The notes beneath the pieces are model-generated. The model saw nothing but the letters and a program-made list of their open reading frames with translations, was not told where the DNA came from and made no database searches. Made by a program: the position numbers and the translations under genes. Of a stretch of DNA of 9,818 bases, positions 1-8,580 are shown in pieces. Within the stretch, counting starts at the first letter, position 1, and the number at the start of each line of letters is the position of its first letter. The DNA is taken from contig JBIQLO010000154.1 of the NCBI GenBank assembly GCA_044464175.1, positions 1-9,818 of the forward strand, given 5' to 3'. This DNA is from JBIQLO01 sp044464175. Lineage in GTDB: Bacteria; Planctomycetota; Phycisphaerae; Tepidisphaerales; Tepidisphaeraceae.

Positions 1-1008
1 ATGCTGGCGGGGGGGGTGTGGGTGGCGGCGGCGCCGTGGAAGCTGTGGCGGCCGCTGGTGACGTATGACCGTAGCGGGAAATTCATCCGCATCGCCTATG
101 GGTGGTTGGCGGTGTCGCTGGCGATGCTCATCCTGCTGCCGGTCTATCAGGCGATCAGCAGACTGGCATTCAGTCATGCCTACTACGGGGCGATCCGCCA
201 CGCGGTGACGGTGGGATTCATCTCGATGATGATCATGGGGGTGGCCGCCAAGGTGGTGCCCACCCTCACGGGGCGCGACCCCAAAACGCTGTCCGGGCTG
301 TGGGGGCCGTTTCTCCTGGTGAATACTGGCTGCTTTCTTCGGGTGAGCCTGCAGACGCTGACCGACTGGAATCCGGCGTTCTACGCGGTGATCGGCGTCA
401 GCGGCACACTGGAGGTCTGTGGCCTGGCATGGTGGGGGGTGGGACTGGCGCGGATGATGCTCACAACAGCGCCGGCGGCAAACGAGGCGGCCCCGCCGCC
501 GCCGCGCATTGAGGCGGAGCACAATCTGGGGGATGTGCTGCGCTGGATTCCCCAGGCCCAGGGCATTCTTGAACGCGCGGGATTTACGATGCTGCGCAAT
601 CCGATGGCACGGCGGGCCTTTGCCCCGCGCGTCACGATCGGACAGGCGGCGGGGATGCGCGGCGTGGCGCTGGGGCCGCTGTTGGAAGAATTGAACCGCG
701 CGATGGTTCCGGCGGTCCTGAAGTATGATGTGTCGCTGGCGGAGCTGCGCCGGCGGCTGCCGGAGGCGGAGAGGGTGCTGGAGCGGCACGGGATCACCTT
801 CGAGGGCTCGATGACGCTTGAGCGGGCGGCGGAGATGGCGGGCGTGTCGAAGGAGAGCCTGGTTTCGGCGTTGGCGCAATGCGCGGTCGTGGGGCATGAT
901 GCCTGTTCGGGCCAGTGCTGCGATTCATGCGGGCATGGTGAGGCGGCCGAAGATTCGTGTGGATGCGGCGATTCGCTGAATCGGTCGATTCCTCTGGAGG
1001 CGACGTGA
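1..1008 (+). CDS. NnrS-like membrane protein with DUF1858-like repeats and Cys-rich tail (5' partial)
   Basis: The frame is open at the left edge and the visible 335 residues look like the C-terminal part of an NnrS-type heme/copper membrane protein, so the first codon here is probably not the true start. About four hydrophobic helices are visible (roughly residues 27-52, 66-87, 100-120, 127-153); the HAVTVGFISMMIMGVAAKV stretch followed by TLTGRD is typical of NnrS. A Pro-rich linker (about 163-170) leads to two soluble repeats (about 172-236 and 237-292) resembling DUF1858 (LxxVLRxxPxAxxILERAGF, then LLEELN), without the usual cysteines. The end is rich in metal-type ligands: C294, H299, C302, C306, C307, C310, H312, C320, C322. 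NnrS proteins are linked to nitric oxide and nitrosative stress in denitrifiers, which fits the nitrate-reductase-like genes downstream. Its TGA overlaps the next ATG (ATGA), implying translational coupling. The family call is good; the role of the tail is unknown. Confidence 0.78.
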   Translation: MLAGGVWVAAAPWKLWRPLVTYDRSGKFIRIAYGWLAVSLAMLILLPVYQAISRLAFSHAYYGAIRHAVTVGFISMMIMGVAAKVVPTLTGRDPKTLSGLWGPFLLVNTGCFLRVSLQTLTDWNPAFYAVIGVSGTLEVCGLAWWGVGLARMMLTTAPAANEAAPPPPRIEAEHNLGDVLRWIPQAQGILERAGFTMLRNPMARRAFAPRVTIGQAAGMRGVALGPLLEELNRAMVPAVLKYDVSLAELRRRLPEAERVLERHGITFEGSMTLERAAEMAGVSKESLVSALAQCAVVGHDACSGQCCDSCGHGEAAEDSCGCGDSLNRSIPLEAT

Positions 1009-2090
1009 TGAACCGGTATGTCGTGCGTTCGATCGGGTGGGCGGTGCTGGTGACGGTGGGGCTGGCGGTGCTGATCGTGGTCGGTTCCCGAAACCTGGCG
1101 CATTTTGACGCGGCGTTGGTGGCATATACCTTCGCGACACTGTTCATGGCGTTTGGCATCACCTACCGCTATGCGATGTGGCTTCAGCGCCCGCCGACGG
1201 CGATGTATTTCAAGCGGGGCTGGCAGGTGTTCCTGGACCCGCGGTGGCTGGGGCGCAACCTGGCGGTCTGGGCCAGGCGCCTGGTGGCCGGTTTCGCGTT
1301 CAATGACTTCATCTGGCGGCGCGGGCGGACGCGCTGGGCGGCGCACTGGCTGATCATGTGGGGATGCGTGCTGGCGGTGTGCATCACGTTCCCGCTGGTG
1401 TTCGGATGGGTGCACCTGCGGACGGTGCCGGGGGACTTGACTCGTTATACCGCATACCTGTTCGGCTTTCCCACCATCACTTTTGGGACCGAGTCGCTGC
1501 TGGCCAAGCCGATCTTTCATGGGCTGGTGATCGCCTCGTTCCTGGTGATCCCCGGGGTGATGATCGCCATGCGGCGGCGGATGCGCGACCATGGGGCGGC
1601 GGCGGTGCAGCAGTTCGGGGAGGACATCCTGCCGCTGCTGCTGCTGTTCGCCATCAGCGTCACCGGGCTGCTGCTGTGGGTCAGCTATGAGTGGATGCAC
1701 GGGTATGCGTTTGAATTTCTGTCCATCACGCACGCCGTGACCGTGATCTTCACGCTGCTGTGGCTGCCGTTTGGGAAGTTCTTCCATATTTTCCAGAGGC
1801 CGGCTCAGCTGGGGGTGTCGTTTTACAAGGATGCCGGGGCGCGGCAGGGGCCGGCGACCTGCGCCCGCTGCGGCCAGGGGTATTCCAGCCCGATGCAGGT
1901 GCGGGACCTGATGATCGTTGAGAAGCAGTTGGGCTACCGGTATGAAACCCCGCAGGTGGAGGGCGTGGAGCATTACCAGCATATCTGTCCCCGGTGCCGG
2001 CGGGCGTTGCTGGCGATCGCCCAGGGACGGATGATGCGCGGCTTCCAGCGCAAACCCACCGCGGCCTCCACCCAAACCGAGGTACACTAA
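1008..2090 (+). CDS. Cytochrome b-like quinol dehydrogenase membrane subunit with C-terminal zinc ribbon
   Basis: A 360-residue integral membrane protein, probably the membrane anchor and quinol-oxidising subunit (NarI/DsrM-like in role) of the Mo enzyme encoded next. The start at 1008 is chosen because GGAGG at 996-1000 sits 7 bases upstream and the ATG overlaps the previous stop. Six helices are predicted near residues 9-27, 37-55, 110-132, 167-188, 207-226 and 238-260. Helix histidines H113, H171, H242 and H260 are candidate heme b ligands. The positively charged loops (56-109 and 189-206) and the C-terminus fall on the same side, so by the positive-inside rule they are cytoplasmic. The tail carries a split zinc-ribbon-like site, C285-x2-C288 and C327-x2-C330, which could dock the cytoplasmic redox subunits. 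Its stop abuts the start of the Mo subunit gene, supporting one complex. Heme binding is inferred from family resemblance; the exact family is not certain, and such proteins are sometimes labelled transporters. Confidence 0.72.
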   Translation: MNRYVVRSIGWAVLVTVGLAVLIVVGSRNLAHFDAALVAYTFATLFMAFGITYRYAMWLQRPPTAMYFKRGWQVFLDPRWLGRNLAVWARRLVAGFAFNDFIWRRGRTRWAAHWLIMWGCVLAVCITFPLVFGWVHLRTVPGDLTRYTAYLFGFPTITFGTESLLAKPIFHGLVIASFLVIPGVMIAMRRRMRDHGAAAVQQFGEDILPLLLLFAISVTGLLLWVSYEWMHGYAFEFLSITHAVTVIFTLLWLPFGKFFHIFQRPAQLGVSFYKDAGARQGPATCARCGQGYSSPMQVRDLMIVEKQLGYRYETPQVEGVEHYQHICPRCRRALLAIAQGRMMRGFQRKPTAASTQTEVH

Positions 2091-4358
<2,268 letters not shown>

Positions 4359-4372
4359 GCGAGAAATTGTGG

Positions 4373-4428
4373 CTTGTTACGGGTTACTTGTTCCCTGCAA
4401 AGGCAAACGGCAAGCAACCCGTGACAAG
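4373..4428. repeat. Long imperfect inverted repeat (18-base arms) between the Mo subunit and Fe-S subunit genes
   Basis: Arms CTTGTTACGGGTTACTTG (4373-4390) and CAAGCAACCCGTGACAAG (4411-4428) flank a 20-base loop. In RNA they give 16 Watson-Crick pairs, one U-G wobble and one A-C mismatch. The hairpin begins 14 bases after the Mo-subunit stop and ends 29 bases before the Fe-S gene ATG. No T-run follows, so it is not a standard intrinsic terminator. Short GTTAC/GTGAC units recur (4376, 4383, 4421; also GTAAC at 4435), and TGTTAC (4375-4380) could pair instead with GTAACA (4435-4440). It may be a REP-like element or an mRNA processing or stability hairpin within the operon. Confidence 0.75.
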
Positions 4429-4457
4429 CGACCAGTAACAGACAAAGGAGACGCCCC

Positions 4458-5111
<654 letters not shown>

Positions 5112-5120
5112 CACGGGGGA

Positions 5121-5162
5121 AGGGGTGACTCGGTGCGGGGTTCCACCCCTCACCCCGGCACC
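5121..5162. repeat. GC-rich nested inverted repeats upstream of the Rieske gene
   Basis: The 99-base gap before the Rieske gene holds several overlapping, mutually exclusive stems. AGGGGTG (5121-5127) pairs with CACCCCT (5144-5150). GGGGTGA (5122-5128) pairs with TCACCCC (5150-5156). GGTGCGGGG (5132-5140) pairs with CCCCGGCACC (5153-5162) with one bulged base. No T-run follows. It could be an mRNA stem controlling read-through or stability between the Fe-S and Rieske genes, or just a GC-rich spacer. I see no recognisable riboswitch or terminator. Confidence 0.45.
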
Positions 5163-5210
5163 ATGTCCGCCTGTCATCCGGAAGGCACACCAGAAGAAAG
5201 GAAGAAACCG

Positions 5211-5753
5211 ATGCCCCCCGAACTCTTCACTCCCTCTCCCGGGCCCGACGGGCTGCCGCATGAACTCCAGCCCAAGTGGCGGCGGGACTTCCCCATCGAC
5301 GTGCCGCAGGACAACTACGTCGCCCGGCGCGATTTCGTCAAATTCATGCTGCTGACCAGCGGCGCGTTCGTCGTCGGCCAGCTCTGGATCGGGCTGGACA
5401 GCCTGCGCCGGCGCGCCACCGGACGCCCGGCGGCCATGGAAATCGCCCGCGTGGCGGCGGTTCCCGTCGGCGGGGTGGTCGAGTTTCACTATCCCACCGA
5501 CAACGACCCGTGCCTGTTGGTGCGCCCGGCCGAGGATACGATTCTGGCCTACAGCCAGGTCTGCACGCATCTGTCGTGCGCGGTTCAGCCGGAGATGAAA
5601 CTGGGCAAGTTCCACTGTCCCTGCCACAACGGGTGGTTCGACATGGCCAGCGGGCGGCCCACCGCCGGGCCGCCGCGCCGCCCGCTGCCCAAAATCGTGC
5701 TGGAGATCAAGAAGGGGGTCATCTATGCCACCGGGGTGGAGGTCAGCACATGA
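5211..5753 (+). CDS. Rieske [2Fe-2S] protein with twin-arginine membrane anchor
   Basis: A 180-residue Rieske protein. The cluster ligands are C118-x-H120 and C136-x2-H139, in the boxes CTHLSC and CPCHNG. C123 and C138 are also present, matching the disulfide pair of high-potential bc1/b6f-type Rieske proteins rather than dioxygenase ferredoxins. Near the N-terminus, RRDFVKF (residues 39-45) followed by a hydrophobic segment (about 44-61) is a twin-arginine signal-anchor like those of bc1 Rieske proteins, so the cluster domain should sit outside the cytoplasmic membrane. The start at 5211 is preferred because AAAGGAAG (5197-5204) precedes it; the longer in-frame start at 5133 lies in the structured spacer without a clear ribosome site. 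The gene overlaps the next by ATGA. No bc1-type cytochrome b is adjacent, so its quinol partner is probably the cytochrome at 1008-2090 or something outside the window. The family is certain; its role in this cluster is inferred. Confidence 0.9.
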   Translation: MPPELFTPSPGPDGLPHELQPKWRRDFPIDVPQDNYVARRDFVKFMLLTSGAFVVGQLWIGLDSLRRRATGRPAAMEIARVAAVPVGGVVEFHYPTDNDPCLLVRPAEDTILAYSQVCTHLSCAVQPEMKLGKFHCPCHNGWFDMASGRPTAGPPRRPLPKIVLEIKKGVIYATGVEVST

Positions 5754-5980
5754 ATCACAAACCGCGACATTCCCGCCAGCAGCGGATCACCATCGTCTAC
5801 GGCATGCTCTGTTTCGTGCTGCTGCTGGTGATCTGCCAGTTGTGGCTCCTGACCGCGACGATGAACGCCTATCTCGGCGGGGACACCAGCGTGATCTGGC
5901 CGGCGGCCATCGCCAGCATCGCCTGTTTCCTGCTCAACGCGGGGCTGCTCTATTACCTTTACGCGATGGAACGGACCTGA
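5750..5980 (+). CDS. Small two-helix membrane protein of unknown function
   Basis: A 76-residue protein starting on the ATG that overlaps the Rieske stop, with GGAGG (5738-5742) 7 bases upstream, so it is probably translated together with the Rieske gene. Two hydrophobic helices are seen (about residues 13-36 and 47-71), joined by a short polar loop (NAYLGGDTS). The N-terminus is rich in Lys, Arg and His, so both ends are likely cytoplasmic. There are no heme or iron-sulfur motifs; C21, C29 and C59 lie within the helices. It could be a stabilising or quinone-site accessory subunit of the Rieske/cytochrome module. From memory and unverified, it may match the small membrane family listed as DUF6755. 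The coding call rests on the good ribosome site, the overlap and the clean membrane topology. Confidence 0.75.
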   Translation: MNHKPRHSRQQRITIVYGMLCFVLLLVICQLWLLTATMNAYLGGDTSVIWPAAIASIACFLLNAGLLYYLYAMERT

Positions 5981-5992
5981 GGCGGGGGCGCG

Positions 5993-6004
5993 CTTCCCGG
6001 GAAG
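5993..6004. promoter_or_regulatory. 12-base perfect palindrome CTTCCCGGGAAG, possible operator
   Basis: CTTCCCGGGAAG is perfectly self-complementary and lies in the 43-base gap between the small membrane protein gene and the channel gene, 19 bases before the latter's ATG. With no loop it is more like a site for a dimeric DNA-binding protein than an RNA hairpin. No matching second copy or clear promoter was seen, so chance in GC-rich DNA is quite possible. Confidence 0.2.
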
Positions 6005-6023
6005 GCTTTCATCCTCCACACCC

Positions 6024-7103
6024 ATGAACACCCCCTCCGCCCAATCCGTGCGCCTTGACGACGCCCCATTGCGCACGATGCACCCGGCCTATTTCGCGCT
6101 GGTGATGGCCAGCGGCATCGTCTCCATCGCGGCCGATCTGATGGGGATGAACCCGGTGGCCCAGGCGCTTTTCTGGTTCAATCTCGCGGCCTACATCGTG
6201 CTCTGGGCGTTGACGCTCCTGCGTCTGTTCCGATTCCCCCAGGCGATGAAGGCCGATTTTCTGGACCACAACCGGTGCGTCGGCTTTTTCACCACCGTCG
6301 TCGCCACGTGCGTCCTGGGGAGCCAGTGCCTGGTCCTCTATCAGGCCGTCGACGCCGCCCTGGTCTTTGCAATCTTCGGCATCGTGTTGTGGATCGGATT
6401 GACCTATACGATCTTCACGATCCTGACCGTCAAGGCGAACAAGCCCGACCTGGCCACCGGCATCAACGGCGGCTGGCTGCTGGCCGTCGTCGCCACGCAG
6501 GCGGTGTCGGTCGTGCTGAGTCAGTGGGCGATGGCGGTGGGGGGGCATGACGCGGTTTTGTTCCTGGCGCTGGCGATGTGGCTCGGCGGCGGCATGCTCT
6601 ATATCTGGATGATCTCCCTGATCTTCTACCGCTACACCTTCTTTCCCTTCCGTCCGGGCGACCTGAGCCCCCCGTACTGGATCAACATGGGCGCGGTGGC
6701 GATCACCACGCTGGGGGGGGCGTTCCTCGTGCTGGCCGCCCCCCAGGCGGTGTTTCTCACCGCCATGGTCCCGTTTCTCAAGGGATTCACCCTCTTTTTC
6801 TGGGCGACCGCCACCTGGTGGATTCCGATGCTGCTGATTCTGGGGTTCTGGCGCCATGTCTACCAGCGCTTTCCGGTGCGATACGACCCGCTTTACTGGG
6901 GCGCTGTCTTCCCCCTGGGCATGTACACCGCGGCCACCTGGCGGCTGGAACAGGTGATCGCCCTGCCCTTTTTGCAGTGGCTGCCCCGCGTCTTCATCTG
7001 GTTGGCGCTGGCGGCATGGTGTGCGGCTTTTGTCGGACTGGTCCGGTCCCTGGCGGGGGGACTGTTGCGCCGGAATCGGCTGGGGGCCAAGTTGGCAAGG
7101 TGA
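6024..7103 (+). CDS. TDT/TehA/SLAC1-family membrane channel or transporter
   Basis: A 359-residue protein with about ten hydrophobic helices (near 22-39, 47-69, 87-107, 112-135, 148-168, 176-202, 222-241, 251-275, 289-305, 322-343), the usual size and layout of the tellurite-resistance/dicarboxylate (TDT) family that includes bacterial TehA and plant SLAC1. Family-type segments include MASGIVSIAA (28-37), PYWINMGAVAITTLGGAF (217-234), an aromatic FFWATATWW segment (258-266) and DPLYWGAVFPLGMY (288-301). SLAC1-type channels pass chloride and nitrate, and beside a nitrate-reductase-like operon the likeliest job is nitrate entry or nitrite exit. That is inference; dicarboxylate or sulfite transport is also possible. 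The start at 6024 lacks a well-spaced ribosome site (GGGAAGG at 5999-6005 is 18 bases away), so expression may rely on upstream translation. G7 (6539-6545) and G8 (6713-6720) runs lie within the gene, and the frame stays intact through both. Confidence 0.85.
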   Translation: MNTPSAQSVRLDDAPLRTMHPAYFALVMASGIVSIAADLMGMNPVAQALFWFNLAAYIVLWALTLLRLFRFPQAMKADFLDHNRCVGFFTTVVATCVLGSQCLVLYQAVDAALVFAIFGIVLWIGLTYTIFTILTVKANKPDLATGINGGWLLAVVATQAVSVVLSQWAMAVGGHDAVLFLALAMWLGGGMLYIWMISLIFYRYTFFPFRPGDLSPPYWINMGAVAITTLGGAFLVLAAPQAVFLTAMVPFLKGFTLFFWATATWWIPMLLILGFWRHVYQRFPVRYDPLYWGAVFPLGMYTAATWRLEQVIALPFLQWLPRVFIWLALAAWCAAFVGLVRSLAGGLLRRNRLGAKLAR

Positions 7104-7136
7104 GGGACCGAGGATGGAACGGAAAGGAATCCCGAT

Positions 7137-8453
7137 TTAAGGGGCGGCGGAGGCCTTGATGCCGGTGAATTTGATCGCCTCCTCCATCGTAAAGGGGCGG
7201 TCCACCGGGGCCGTCGCATTGGCGCCGGCGCGGTCGTCGATGAACTGTCTGACATGCCAGAGATTGTGCTCTGCCTGCCATTGACAGGGGAGGCGGAGAT
7301 GCACCTGCGACCGCTCGCCGCCGACCGCGCTGTGGGTCAGGGTCAGGGATCCCTCATGGAGGTCCAGGTCCGTGTTCCAGAAGATGCAATGCTCCGCCTT
7401 CACGAGTGCCCCCTGGGAAACGGTCAGTTTCACCGGATCCTGGGCCGACTCAATCAGGACATGATCCATCGTCACGTGCGTATTGCGGGTCAGGCATATG
7501 CCGCGCGGCGCGCCGGCCTTGATGACCACATCGCGCAATTCGTGGGTGGAAGGATCCAGGAGATACAGGTCATAGGCCCGGCTGGCGACGATCAGGGCGT
7601 GGCTCGTCGTGCTGCGGCTGTGCCCCACATGACAGATTCCGTTGGAATTCCCGCGCGACACAAACCCATCGACCGAAATGGAACATTCATCGTGCGCGCT
7701 GATGCCATCATCTCCGCATTCGAACGCCTCAATCCGCTCAAACGCTACATCCGTGCAGTGCCCATGAATGTTGAACCCGTCATTCCAGACGCGCCCCGCC
7801 TTGAGATTGCGGATCACAATGTTCGAACAACTGCCGCGCAGGGCAACCCCCGCCGAACGCACCGGAATTTCCACGCGCGCCTGGCTCAGCGTCTGATCCG
7901 GCGGGATGCGGATGTACAGCGCCTTTTCCTTGCCGTCGTAGGTCCATTCGCCCGGTTTCAAAGCGCCCGGCGGCTTGAGCGTCGGCGCGTGGGCCTTGGA
8001 TGCGCCCCCCATGTACTGCGGCCGGTCGCCAAACACGATGAAAAACCGGCCCAGCAACGAGCGCGGCATGCGAAGCTGAGCCGCCACGCCGGCACTCTTC
8101 CATAATCCGTTCCCCTGGTCCGTCCACTGGTCCGGGTTGATCGGATCGCATCCCAGCAGCGTCGACCCCTGCCCATCGAGGACAATGGGTTTGCCAGGCT
8201 GGCCCGATTTGTTGTTGAAGACGGCTATCTGCCGGTAAGGAGAGCCCTTGGGGTCCAGCCGAATCGTATCGCCGGGCTGCGCGGCAGTGATGGCCGCCTG
8301 AATGGTGTGGAAGACTTTTCCGGCCGGCGCCGGGGCTTTGCCGGCGGGCGTCACATACAAGTCGTCCGCGTGGACGATTGTGGCAAAGCACAAAACGGCC
8401 CCGGCACAAGCCAATGCCCAAAAATATCTGCCGAAAAATCTATGTTTCAACAT
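7137..8453 (-). CDS. Secreted right-handed parallel beta-helix protein
   Basis: A 438-residue protein with a Sec signal peptide: basic MLKHRFFGR, hydrophobic core, then IVHA before D30, suggesting cleavage after A29. The opening of the mature part (YVTPAGK, FHTIQAAITAAQPGDTIRL at about 48-66, then GKPIVLDGQG) is typical of pectin-lyase-fold proteins (DUF1565/polysaccharide lyase-like N-terminus). Residues about 203-375 show short beta-coil repeats (NIVIRNLKAG, DVAFERIEAFECGDDGI, VTMDHVLIESA). Asp248 and Asp249 in ECGDDGIS could form a calcium or active site, but no known lyase signature is certain, so the activity (polysaccharide lyase, epimerase or binding) is open. The ATG at 8453 is preceded on the minus strand by GAGGAGG about 13 bases away and a closer AGAGG only 2 bases away. 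It is convergent to the channel gene (33-base gap, no clear terminator) and divergent from the hydrolase. No functional link to the redox cluster is evident. Confidence 0.82.
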   Translation of the reverse strand: MLKHRFFGRYFWALACAGAVLCFATIVHADDLYVTPAGKAPAPAGKVFHTIQAAITAAQPGDTIRLDPKGSPYRQIAVFNNKSGQPGKPIVLDGQGSTLLGCDPINPDQWTDQGNGLWKSAGVAAQLRMPRSLLGRFFIVFGDRPQYMGGASKAHAPTLKPPGALKPGEWTYDGKEKALYIRIPPDQTLSQARVEIPVRSAGVALRGSCSNIVIRNLKAGRVWNDGFNIHGHCTDVAFERIEAFECGDDGISAHDECSISVDGFVSRGNSNGICHVGHSRSTTSHALIVASRAYDLYLLDPSTHELRDVVIKAGAPRGICLTRNTHVTMDHVLIESAQDPVKLTVSQGALVKAEHCIFWNTDLDLHEGSLTLTHSAVGGERSQVHLRLPCQWQAEHNLWHVRQFIDDRAGANATAPVDRPFTMEEAIKFTGIKASAAP

Positions 8454-8578
8454 GGCCTCTTTTCATCCTCCTCCCCGCCACGGAAGTCTACCCGATTGGT
8501 CCGGCATCCGCACCCAAGGCTGTTCCCCGGGTGCCCTGCGGATTTACAAGAGGAATCGCATCTCATACAGATGACGTC
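8454..8578. promoter_or_regulatory. Divergent intergenic region with possible promoter for the hydrolase gene
   Basis: This 125-base spacer separates the beta-helix gene (leftward) and the hydrolase gene (rightward). TTTACA (8543-8548, five of six bases of a -35 box) is followed after 17 bases by a weak -10-like TACAGA (8566-8571). If used, transcription would begin near 8578, right at the hydrolase ATG. An inverted repeat, TCCGCA (8507-8512) with TGCGGA (8537-8542) and overlapping CACCC (8511-8515) with GGGTG (8529-8533), lies upstream. No convincing leftward promoter was found; a TAGACT-like -10 exists on the minus strand without a good -35. Confidence 0.3.
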
Positions 8579-8580
8579 AT
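8571..8580. promoter_or_regulatory. Perfect 10-base palindrome ATGACGTCAT over the hydrolase start
   Basis: ATGACGTCAT is fully self-complementary and overlaps the hydrolase ATG at 8579-8581. Its first ATG also opens a tiny frame, ATG ACG TCA TGA (8571-8582), whose stop overlaps the hydrolase start. It could be an operator or a start-site coupling device, but a 10-base palindrome can also arise by chance. Confidence 0.25.

Noticed and set aside
957..1007. Longer start for the cytochrome b-like protein at 957
   Set aside because: The ATG at 1008 has GGAGG at the right distance and ATGA coupling; the extra 17 residues are polar and overlap the previous gene.
4373..4440. Hairpin as an intrinsic terminator after the Mo gene
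   Set aside because: No T-run follows the stem, and the downstream Fe-S gene encodes an expected partner of the same complex.
5133..5210. Longer start for the Rieske protein at 5133
   Set aside because: It would translate the structured spacer; the ATG at 5211 has a good ribosome site and places the Tat motif near the N-terminus.
6024..7103. Tellurite resistance as the role of the TDT-family protein
   Set aside because: That name is historical for TehA; nothing else in the window relates to tellurite.
7254..8105. A 283-codon + strand frame opposite the beta-helix gene
   Set aside because: The minus strand gives a signal peptide and a coherent beta-helix protein; the + strand product is shadow-like.
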